Assembly: GCA_036378155.1 (NCBI GenBank)
Contig: DASUXA010000071.1
Location: 1-16,803, forward strand
Reading direction: 5' to 3'
Source: DASUXA01 sp036378155
GTDB taxonomy: Bacteria; Actinomycetota; Actinomycetes; Mycobacteriales; Micromonosporaceae
DNA: 16,803 nt
A program made the translations under genes and the position numbers. The notes under the pieces were generated by a model. That model was not told the DNA's origin and did not search any database. It saw only the letters and a program-made list of their open reading frames with translations. Positions 7,692 to 13,990 of this stretch are shown here, piece after piece. Within the stretch, counting starts at the first letter, position 1. Every line of letters starts with the position of its first letter.

Positions 7692-9062
7692 GTGGCTACC
7701 GACGCCCCGCTCACGTACGGCCAGCTCTCCACGTGGCGGTCGATGGAGACGTTCGCCCGCGACCGGCTGATGGAGGTCAACGTCCCAGCCACCTGGGACC
7801 TGCGCGGACTGGCGACCGACCAGGTCCTGTCGGCGTTCCGCCGACTGGTCGACCGCCATCCGTCGCTGCGGACCACGTACCACGTGGTGGACGGTCAGCC
7901 CGTCCAGCGGGTACACGACGGCGTCGAGCCGCGCATCGAGATCGTCGAGCGCGACGGGGTCGCGCCGGACGACCCGGCTCGTACCACGCGCGACCTGTAC
8001 CAGATCCCGTTCCCGGTGACCGACGACGTCGGCTGGCACGGCAGGCTCGTCACGGTACGGGGCGAGCCGGTGTTCCTCGCGCTGTCGCTGTCGCACATGG
8101 TGGTCGACCTGTGGTCGGTACAGGAGCTCGAAGCGGATTTCCGCAGGCTCGCCGCCGACCCTCGGGTACCGGTCGTTCCCGGGCTGGCGCCGGTCGACCT
8201 GGCGGCGGCGCAGCGTGGCGAGGCGTGGCAGGCACGTCGCCGGGGCGCCGAGAAGTACTGGCAGAAGGTGCTGTCCACCGGTCCGGTACGCAACCTGCCG
8301 ACCCTGCCCGCCCGTGCGGCGGAGCGCCGGGTCCAGGCGACGCTCGCCTCGCACCACCTGGCGACCCTGGCGGCGCGGGCGGCGAAGCTGCACAGCGCCT
8401 CACCGCAGTCCGTCCTGATGGCGGCCACCGCCGCCGCGCTGGCGCGGGTTGTCGGCGCCGACCGGGTGATGTTGAGTCTGATGTCGAACAACCGGTTCGA
8501 CGCCGAATGGCGACCGATCATCAGCACCATGAACCAGTTGGTACCGCTGATCTGCGATGTCGATCCACAGACGTCGCTGGCGAAATTCCTCGGTCGGGCG
8601 CACTGGGGGGCGCTGCTGGCGTACCGGTACTCGTGTTACGACGTGGACCGGGCGAGCGAACTGATCGCCGACAGCGCCGCCCGGAATGGCACGGACTTCA
8701 GCCATGACTGCTGGTTCAACTACCTGATCGAATCCGAGCAGACGGTCGAGGCGCCCGATGCGACGGACGCGCCGGTTGAGCCGGCTGCGCCGGCGGAGTT
8801 GACCTGGACGCCGCCGGCGCGGCACGCGGGTCACCCGTGCTACGTCCGCGTCACCGGGCAGGACCGGATGGTCGTGGGCCTGCGGGTGGACCCCGATCTG
8901 ATCTCCGAGGGCACCGCCGTGCACATGCTGCGGACCATGGCGCTGGCGGTACTGCGGATGGCGACCGACCCGGAGAGCACGGTCGGCGCGCTCGACGATC
9001 CCGGCACCGACGCGCTCGTCCCGTGGCTGTTCCCGCACGAGGTACCGGACCCGCCGCGGTGA
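7692..9062 (+). CDS. Stand-alone condensation-domain superfamily protein
   Basis: This 456-residue protein belongs to the NRPS condensation/PapA/VibH acyltransferase superfamily. Those enzymes join an acyl or peptidyl thioester to an amine or alcohol. Visible motifs are LTYGQLSTWR (residues 7-16, C1-like), the core SHMVVDLWS (134-142) in the HHxxxDG position, and NQLVPL (281-286), which resembles the NTLPLR motif. In the core the first His is Ser134 and the Gly is Leu140, but the catalytic-position His135 and Asp139 remain. There is no fused carrier or adenylation domain, and 456 residues suits one complete two-lobed C fold. The GTG start has AAGGAG five bases upstream. Its position beside the PKS suggests acylation, condensation or release of a polyketide-derived thioester. 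Substrate and direction cannot be read from sequence. A structural, non-catalytic role is also possible given the altered motif. Confidence 0.85.
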   Translation: MATDAPLTYGQLSTWRSMETFARDRLMEVNVPATWDLRGLATDQVLSAFRRLVDRHPSLRTTYHVVDGQPVQRVHDGVEPRIEIVERDGVAPDDPARTTRDLYQIPFPVTDDVGWHGRLVTVRGEPVFLALSLSHMVVDLWSVQELEADFRRLAADPRVPVVPGLAPVDLAAAQRGEAWQARRRGAEKYWQKVLSTGPVRNLPTLPARAAERRVQATLASHHLATLAARAAKLHSASPQSVLMAATAAALARVVGADRVMLSLMSNNRFDAEWRPIISTMNQLVPLICDVDPQTSLAKFLGRAHWGALLAYRYSCYDVDRASELIADSAARNGTDFSHDCWFNYLIESEQTVEAPDATDAPVEPAAPAELTWTPPARHAGHPCYVRVTGQDRMVVGLRVDPDLISEGTAVHMLRTMALAVLRMATDPESTVGALDDPGTDALVPWLFPHEVPDPPR

Positions 9063-9406
9063 TCCCGGTCGGCGACCATGATCGAGTCGGCGGTCGGTAC
9101 CCGTGTGCCCGGAATACAATTTTTCGCGGCTATACCGCCGATAGTGCCGATCGGCGGAACCAGCCCGGTCAGGCTGGTATCCGCTGTTCGGCTAGGTACC
9201 CCTCGGGGAATGTGGACATATTGCCCGGCAGGACAGGGTGCCAACGTGCCAAATCACAGTATTAATGGACGAAAGCGGGTCGCGATTCGCGTCGGCTACC
9301 GGTAGTCAAACGAGAACAACGGTCGATATCCTGAGGGCTGTTCGTCATGGGCGCGCAGGGCCATTACGGGGCGGTGGCCGAGCTCTGAGGAATGGCAGGA
9401 AAACGA
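9063..9406. other. Intergenic region upstream of the SARP regulator
   Basis: No gene is supported in this 344-base stretch. After the terminator it contains tandem GTGCCAA copies eight bases apart (9238-9252), an AT-rich CACAGTATTAAT segment (9255-9266) that could hold a -10 element, and a perfect CTACCGGTAG palindrome (9296-9305). The regulator's own promoter should lie here, but no good -35/-10 pair stands out. Confidence 0.5.
9154..9184 (+). terminator. Terminator hairpin after the condensation-domain gene
   Basis: GCGGAACCAGCC (9154-9165) pairs with GGCTGGT-A-TCCGC (9172-9184) around the loop CGGTCA. That gives twelve pairs with one bulge and no clear T run, as is common in actinomycetes. 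It starts about 90 bases after the stop at 9062 and separates this gene from the regulator. Confidence 0.6.
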
Positions 9407-12400
9407 GTGCGGTTTCGGATCCTCGGGCCCTTGGAGGTGGAAGGAGCGGGTACGGTCCGCATCACCGCGGCACGGCAGCAAATCGTTCTCGCGATGCTAT
9501 TGCTCGAAGCCAACAAGGTGGTGTCGGTCGACCGGCTCGTCGATGCCGTGTGGGACGACTCGCCTCCGCCCACCGCCAAAGGTCAAATCCAGATCTGCGT
9601 GTCCGGCGTGCGTCGACTGCTCGGCGAAGCAGGTCAGGACGGTCGGATCACGACCCGACCGCCCGGCTACATCCTGCACGTCGCCGAGGGCGAACTCGAC
9701 CTGCACGACTTCAACACCCTGGTGAACCGGGGCCGCACCGCCCTCGCCAGGCAGGAACTGGAAGCCGCCGCGACCGCCTTCCGCGAGGCGATCGACCTGT
9801 TCCAGGGAGCTCCGCTGACCGGCATCGACAGCCGGGTCGTGCAGGCGGCGGCGGCGCGCATCGGCGAACGGCTGCTCGGCGTCCGTGAAGAATGCCTCGA
9901 CGTGGAGTTGCGGCTCGGTCGGCACCACGAGTCGATCGACGAACTGACCGCGCTGGTCACCGACCATCCGTTGCGGGAACGGCTGGTGGGGCTGCTCATG
10001 ACCGCCCTGTACCGCGCCGGTCGGCAGGTCGACGCCCTGGAGGTGTACCGGCTGGCGCGGCTCGCCCTGGTCGAGGACCTCGGTCTGGAGCCCGGCGAGC
10101 CGCTGCGCAAACTGGAGCGCGCGATCCTGAACGGGGACGGCGCGCTCGACCTGCCCGGCGCGCCCGCCCCGGCGGTACCGGCGCCTGCCGCCCCACCGCC
10201 CGCCGCGCCGCCGGCATCGGCGCCCGCCCCGCCGGCACCTGCCACGGCGGCGGTACCGCGCATGACGCCCAGCGACATCCCCGACTTCACGGGTCACGAC
10301 GAACTCGTCGCGCAGCTCGTCCGGTACCTCACCGGCGACGACCACCCGGGCGACCGGAACACGGTCCCGGTGGTGCTGCTGACCGGGCGGGGCGGCGCGG
10401 GGAAGACCACGCTGGCGGTACACCTGGCGCACAAGCTGGTCGACGCGTTCCCGGACGGGCAGCTGTACGTGCAGCTCGGCGGCGGACGACCGCAGATCGG
10501 CACCGTCTCGCAGATCCTGGAGCGGTTCCTGCGAGCTCTCGGCATCGCCGGCAGCGCGGTACCGGACTCGATCGAGGAGCGCGCGTCGACGTTCCGCAGC
10601 CAGGTCGCGGGTCGACGGCTGTTGGTCATCCTGGACGACGTCACCGACGTGCGGCAGGTGCAGTACCTGCTGCCGGGCAGCCCGACCTGCGGCGTTATCG
10701 CCACCAGTCGGCTGCGCCTCGCCGGTATCCCCGGCTCGCACCTGGTCGAGATCGGTACCCTCGACCCGCACAACGCGGTCGGACTGCTGGCGACGATGGT
10801 CGGCCCGGACCGGGTGTCCGCCGAGCCGAGCGAGGCGTTGAAGCTGGTCGAGTTGTGCGGTCGGCTGCCGCTGGCGTTACGCATCGCCGCCGCCCGCCTC
10901 GCGGCGCGGCCGCACTGGAAGATCCAGCAGTTGACCGAGCGTCTCGGCGACGAGGGTCGCCGCCTCGACGAACTGATGCACGGCGGGCTCGGGGTACGGG
11001 CGAGCATCGCGCTCACCTACGAGTACCTCGACGCCGACGCCCAGCGGCTGTTCCGGCTGCTGGGCATCCTGGAAGCCGCCGACTTCGCCGCCTGGGTCGC
11101 GGCGCCGCTGCTGGACCGGGACGCGCTGCTCGCCGCCGACGTGTTGGAGACCCTGGTCGACGCGCGACTGGTCGACGTGGTCCAAGGCTCCGGCACCGCC
11201 ACCAGGTACCGGCTGCACGACCTGGTGCGGGTGTACGCGCGGGAGCGCCTCGCCGCCGAGGAACCGCCGGCCGAGCGCCTCGCCGCGTTGAAGCGGATGC
11301 TCGGCGCGTGGCTGTACCTCGGCGAATGCGCGCACCGGCAGCTGTACGGGGGCGACTACACGGTCATCCACAGTGACGCGGAGCGCTTCGAGCTCCCGCG
11401 CGACGTGGTGCGCAGCGCGCTGCACGACCCGCTGCTGTGGTACGAGAACGAGCGTTCGGCGGTCGTCGCGGCGGTTCTCCAGGCATGCCAGGCGGGCGCG
11501 GCGGACTACTGCTGGGACCTCGCCATCACCATGGTGACGTTGTTCGAGACGCGCAGCTATCTCGACGACTGGCGCACCACGCACGAAGCGGCGCTGCTGG
11601 TCACCCAGCAGATGAACGACCGGCGCGGCGAGGCGACCATGCTGTACTCGATCGGCGCGCTGGACATCGCCGAGCAGCGGTTCGACGAGGCGAGCGTACG
11701 GCTGAACCTGGCGCTGACCGTGTTCGAGGAGGTCGGCGAGGCGCACGGGCGCGCCCTCGCGCTGCGCAACCTCGCGTTCCTCGACCGCACCCGCGGCGAT
11801 CTGGACCGCGCGTGGGTCCGGTACGAGGAGGCGCTCGCCGGTCTGCGGCAGTTCGGCGACGCGGCCGGCGAAGCCCACGTGCTCAACGGAATGGCGCAGA
11901 TCGAACTGGACCGGGGACGCCCCGCAGCCGCGACCGACCTGCTCAACCAGGCGATGCGGATCGCCAAGGCGGCGAACAGCACCCGGGTACGCGCCCAGGT
12001 GCTGCACCGGCTCGGCGAGCTGCGACTGGCGCACGGCGAACTGGAACTGGCGGAGCAGGACCTGTCGCAGGCGCTCGAGTTGGTCCGCGAGGGGCGCGAC
12101 CGGCTCGGCAACGCGTACGTGCTGCACGGCCTCGGCATCGTGAAGCTGCGCCAGCAGGACTACGACCGCGCCGCCGAGTTCCTCAGCCACGGGTACTCGC
12201 TGGCGTGCCACAGCGGCGACCGCTTGGCGAATGCCCGGTTCTGCCTGGCGCTCGCCAGTCTGTACCAGGCGCGACGGGACTACCGGTCAGCCAAGGAGTG
12301 GGCGTTCCGAGCGATCGAACTGTTCGACCAGGTGGCGATGCCCGGCGGGCAGGCGCAGGCTCGCGAACTGCTGAGCCAGCTTCGGCACGAGACCGTGTAG
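9407..12400 (+). CDS. AfsR-type SARP transcriptional regulator (wHTH-BTAD, NB-ARC, TPR)
   Basis: This is a large pathway activator of the AfsR class. Numbering from the GTG at 9407: OmpR-like winged helix about 1-90, beginning with the classic RFRILGPLEV; bacterial transcriptional activation domain about 92-240, containing EDLGLEPGEPL; a Pro/Ala linker about 250-283; NB-ARC ATPase with Walker A TGRGGAGKTT (326-335), Walker B LLVILDD (405-411), ATSR (432-435) and RLPLAL (486-491); then tetratricopeptide repeats from about 720 to the C-terminus. The GTG at 9407 is preferred because AGGA lies six bases before it and SARPs usually start at this point. The ATG at 9392 has GAGGA directly touching it, which is too close. 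One TTA codon (10877-10879), in the RLPLAL motif, implies bldA-dependent translation if the host is bldA-regulated. SARPs bind direct repeats near -35 regions, and the likely targets are the PKS and condensation-domain promoters. Confidence 0.95.
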   Translation: MRFRILGPLEVEGAGTVRITAARQQIVLAMLLLEANKVVSVDRLVDAVWDDSPPPTAKGQIQICVSGVRRLLGEAGQDGRITTRPPGYILHVAEGELDLHDFNTLVNRGRTALARQELEAAATAFREAIDLFQGAPLTGIDSRVVQAAAARIGERLLGVREECLDVELRLGRHHESIDELTALVTDHPLRERLVGLLMTALYRAGRQVDALEVYRLARLALVEDLGLEPGEPLRKLERAILNGDGALDLPGAPAPAVPAPAAPPPAAPPASAPAPPAPATAAVPRMTPSDIPDFTGHDELVAQLVRYLTGDDHPGDRNTVPVVLLTGRGGAGKTTLAVHLAHKLVDAFPDGQLYVQLGGGRPQIGTVSQILERFLRALGIAGSAVPDSIEERASTFRSQVAGRRLLVILDDVTDVRQVQYLLPGSPTCGVIATSRLRLAGIPGSHLVEIGTLDPHNAVGLLATMVGPDRVSAEPSEALKLVELCGRLPLALRIAAARLAARPHWKIQQLTERLGDEGRRLDELMHGGLGVRASIALTYEYLDADAQRLFRLLGILEAADFAAWVAAPLLDRDALLAADVLETLVDARLVDVVQGSGTATRYRLHDLVRVYARERLAAEEPPAERLAALKRMLGAWLYLGECAHRQLYGGDYTVIHSDAERFELPRDVVRSALHDPLLWYENERSAVVAAVLQACQAGAADYCWDLAITMVTLFETRSYLDDWRTTHEAALLVTQQMNDRRGEATMLYSIGALDIAEQRFDEASVRLNLALTVFEEVGEAHGRALALRNLAFLDRTRGDLDRAWVRYEEALAGLRQFGDAAGEAHVLNGMAQIELDRGRPAAATDLLNQAMRIAKAANSTRVRAQVLHRLGELRLAHGELELAEQDLSQALELVREGRDRLGNAYVLHGLGIVKLRQQDYDRAAEFLSHGYSLACHSGDRLANARFCLALASLYQARRDYRSAKEWAFRAIELFDQVAMPGGQAQARELLSQLRHETV

Positions 12401-12415
12401 TCAGCGGTGGTATCG

Positions 12416-12446
12416 GGCGCGTCGCGGCGCCTGCCGCGTGCGCGCC
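12416..12446. terminator. Bidirectional terminator between the SARP gene and the transthyretin-like gene
   Basis: GGCGCG-T-CGCGGC (12416-12428) pairs with GCCGCG-TG-CGCGCC (12433-12446) around the loop GCCT. The twelve-pair stem fills the 45-base gap between two convergent stop codons, so it can serve both genes. Confidence 0.65.
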
Positions 12447-12784
12447 TATACCTGCTGCCAGAATGTCGCGAACGCGGCAGTGGTGAGGTAGCACGTCACG
12501 TGCATATCGGCACCCGTCGCGTCCCCTTGGAACTCGGTGGTGAACTCACGGTAATGAGCCATGATGCCGAGCCCCGCGAAATAGCGTGACGGCGTTATCA
12601 CCAATTGGTGACGACCACGTCCGACGTCGTAGCAGGCGAGTTCCGGTAGCCGCCCGTCGTCGCTGGTCACGCCCGATACGATGACATTCCATCGGGTCTC
12701 GTCGTGACATTCGAGACGGACGAGTACACCCGGCGCCGGGCGCCCCTGCATGCCGTCGAGCACCTGAATTGAAATCGCACTCAT
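12446..12784 (-). CDS. Transthyretin-like / 5-hydroxyisourate hydrolase-fold protein lacking key catalytic motifs
   Basis: This 112-residue protein aligns by eye along its whole length with 5-hydroxyisourate hydrolase (urate pathway): SIQVLDGMQGRPAPGV at the start, VTSDDGR in the middle, RYFAGLG, and a terminal strand at the end. Hydrolase-type proteins have His in THxLD, Arg in DGR, a His near the end and a C-terminal YRGS. Here the first is Gln7, Arg45 and His95 remain, and YRGS has become FWQQV. Urate ring hydrolysis is therefore doubtful. A binding or different hydrolytic role is inferred. The ATG at 12784 has GGGAAGG five bases upstream. Codons such as ATA, TCA and TAT are commoner than in neighbours, hinting at a separate origin. 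It is divergent from the DTNWG peptide gene and no other urate-pathway gene is nearby. It could still be an unusual housekeeping copy. Confidence 0.8.
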   Translation of the reverse strand: MSAISIQVLDGMQGRPAPGVLVRLECHDETRWNVIVSGVTSDDGRLPELACYDVGRGRHQLVITPSRYFAGLGIMAHYREFTTEFQGDATGADMHVTCYLTTAAFATFWQQV

Positions 12785-12842
12785 TGCGGCCTTCCCGGAT
12801 TACCGGTCGATCGTTTGCGGTGACCCCGAATTGCCGATCCGG

Positions 12843-12856
12843 GATCAGTTGTGATC
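12843..12856. promoter_or_regulatory. Perfect inverted repeat in the divergent promoter region
   Basis: GATCA-GTTG-TGATC lies about 60 bases upstream of the transthyretin-like start and about 145 upstream of the peptide start. It is a typical size for a dimeric-repressor operator. The rest of the 12785-13001 gap shows no clear -35/-10 pair. Confidence 0.4.
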
Positions 12857-12955
12857 ATTCCACGCCTCGCTATCAGACGACCAAAGGCGGAACGGCGACC
12901 GGCGAGGGCGGAACGAGAGTGAGGTGACAACGCGCCCCGGTGAACTTCGGGTGTC

Positions 12956-12975
12956 GGGCACCGCCGCAGGTGCCC
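12956..12975 (+). other. Stem-loop in the leader of the DTNWG peptide gene
   Basis: GGGCACC (12956-12962) and GGTGCCC (12969-12975) are exact complements around the loop GCCGCA. It ends 14 bases before the GAGGAG ribosome binding site, so it may be a leader structure or an operator. Confidence 0.5.
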
Positions 12976-13001
12976 GAGCCGACCACACCGAGGAGTGCGA
13001 G

Positions 13002-13127
13002 ATGCAGTACAGCGACTTCACCCCCGCAGCGGCCGACACCAACTGGGGCTACGTCACCAGGGACACGAACTGGGGCCGAGCTGCCGGGGACACCAACTGG
13101 GGACGCCGCGTGATCGACATTCGCTAG
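13002..13127 (+). CDS. 41-residue peptide with three DTNWG repeats, candidate ribosomal peptide precursor or signal
   Basis: The peptide begins MQYSDFTPAAA and then carries DTNWGYVTR, DTNWGRAAG and DTNWGRRVI in perfect register (D12, D21, D30), ending in DIR. DTNWG is invariant while the four-residue spacers vary, as in multi-core precursors or repeated binding motifs. The ATG at 13002 has GAGGAG six bases upstream. An in-frame GTG at 12924 would add 26 residues but has a poor binding site and would put the 12956-12975 hairpin inside the coding region. The gene has its own strong terminator and is divergent from the transthyretin-like gene. No radical SAM, YcaO, lanthionine synthetase or peptidase is visible in the window, so the maturation route, if any, is unknown. 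I do not recognise the family. Confidence 0.75.
   Translation: MQYSDFTPAAADTNWGYVTRDTNWGRAAGDTNWGRRVIDIR
13035..13115 (+). repeat. Three in-frame 27-base tandem repeats encoding DTNWGxxxx
   Basis: Units start at 13035, 13062 and 13089. The first 14 bases, GACACnAACTGGGG, are conserved except for one synonymous change, while the remaining 13 diverge. This suggests that the encoded pentapeptide is what is maintained. Confidence 0.9.
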
Positions 13128-13173
13128 TGGTCCGTACCTCCGCCGGATTCGGCCCGGCCCTGCCACACCCGAT

Positions 13174-13220
13174 GACGAGAGGCCCGAAAGCGGTTTGATA
13201 GTGCCGCTTCGGGCCTCGTC
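13174..13220. terminator. Strong hairpin terminator between the peptide gene and bpa
   Basis: GACGAG-AG-GCCCGAA-A-GCGG (13174-13193) pairs with CCGC-TTCGGGC-CTCGTC (13204-13220) around a ten-base loop, giving 17 pairs with two small bulges. It sits between convergent genes and can end transcription from both sides. Confidence 0.8.
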
Positions 13221-13272
13221 GTCTGCGCGCCGTGACGGATATACGACACCCGTCCGCCGACGGTCGCTGTTG

Positions 13273-13875
13273 TCAGAGGTACTGACCGGTGCGGCTGGTT
13301 TCGGGCTGCGGCCCGCCCGGTGCGCCCGGCATCCCCGGCATTCCGCCGGGACCGACCGGTAACGCTGCCCGCCCGCCACGCATCTGCTCCAACTGCAGAC
13401 GCGCCGCCATCTGCTGGGCGACCAGCGCCGCCTGGATGCCGTGGAACAGCCCTTCCAGCCACCCCACCAGCTGTGCCTGGGCGACCCGCAGTTCCGCTTC
13501 GCTGGGCGTACTGCCCGGCTCGAACGGCAGGGACAGCCGCTCCAGTTCCTCCCGAAGCTCCGGGGCGAGCCCGTCCTCCAACTCGGTGATCGAGCGCCGG
13601 TGTATCTCGGTGAGTCGCTGCCGGCTGGCTTCGTCGAGCGGCGCGGCGCGTACCTCGTCGAGCAGTTGCTTGATCATGCTGCCGATGCGCATCACCTTGG
13701 CCGGCTGTTCGACCAGGCGCGACGGGTCTTCCGCCTCCTCCTGCTCGGCTCCTTCGCGGTCGGCGTCGGTCCGGTCAGGCTGCACCTGCATCGTCCCGAG
13801 GGGTCGGCCGTCCGGCCCCACCACGACGACCGTGCGCCGTTCGGCGTTCTCCGGAGTCTGCGCTGCGTCGGTCAT
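13273..13875 (-). CDS. bpa: Bacterial proteasome activator Bpa (DUF2587 family)
   Basis: This 200-residue protein matches the ATP-independent activator of the actinobacterial 20S proteasome (Rv3780 family), which forms a ring and opens the gate for degradation of unfolded proteins. The helical core runs about 55-165 (PAKVMRIGSMIKQLLDEVRAAPLDEASR, then ELEDGLAPELREELERL and LRVAQAQLVGWLEGLFHGIQ in separate helices). A Gly/Pro/Met-rich flexible tail follows, and the last residues are GQYL. GQYL is the known C-terminal motif that docks into the proteasome alpha ring, also found in the ATPase Mpa. The ATG at 13875 has GGGAG nine bases upstream. Upstream in-frame codons only add a low-complexity Arg-rich stretch. 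This is a housekeeping gene, probably outside the biosynthetic cluster. Confidence 0.93.
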   Translation of the reverse strand: MTDAAQTPENAERRTVVVVGPDGRPLGTMQVQPDRTDADREGAEQEEAEDPSRLVEQPAKVMRIGSMIKQLLDEVRAAPLDEASRQRLTEIHRRSITELEDGLAPELREELERLSLPFEPGSTPSEAELRVAQAQLVGWLEGLFHGIQAALVAQQMAARLQLEQMRGGRAALPVGPGGMPGMPGAPGGPQPETSRTGQYL

Positions 13876-13990
13876 GCGCCAATACTCCCGCATCCGCGCG
13901 CCGATCCGCACCCCGGCGATCGCCGACGGCGCGCTCGCTCGACAACCGACGCGCAGCCCGCCCGGCGTGTACCTCGCGCCGCGCCGAGCG

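Noticed and set aside
9892..11376. Plus-strand frame of about 494 codons inside the SARP gene
   Set aside because: It is a shifted frame of the regulator, Arg/Ala/Gly-rich, with no motif.
10877..12211. Minus-strand frame of about 444 codons opposite the SARP TPR region
   Set aside because: Antisense shadow without a ribosome site or recognisable fold; the opposing frame has clear TPR repeats.
12599..12610. Perfect CACCAATTGGTG palindrome
   Set aside because: It lies within the transthyretin-like coding sequence and reads as His-Gln-Leu-Val codons; there is no sign of regulatory use.
13035..13115. Short tandem repeats considered as a CRISPR array or simple satellite
   Set aside because: Units are only 27 bases, in frame, with a conserved coding core and no separate spacers of CRISPR length.
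12924..13127. Longer 67-codon version of the DTNWG peptide from GTG 12924
   Set aside because: The ribosome site at 12924 is poor, and a perfect hairpin would fall in the coding sequence, while ATG 13002 has GAGGAG at ideal spacing. Not fully excluded as a leader-bearing precursor.
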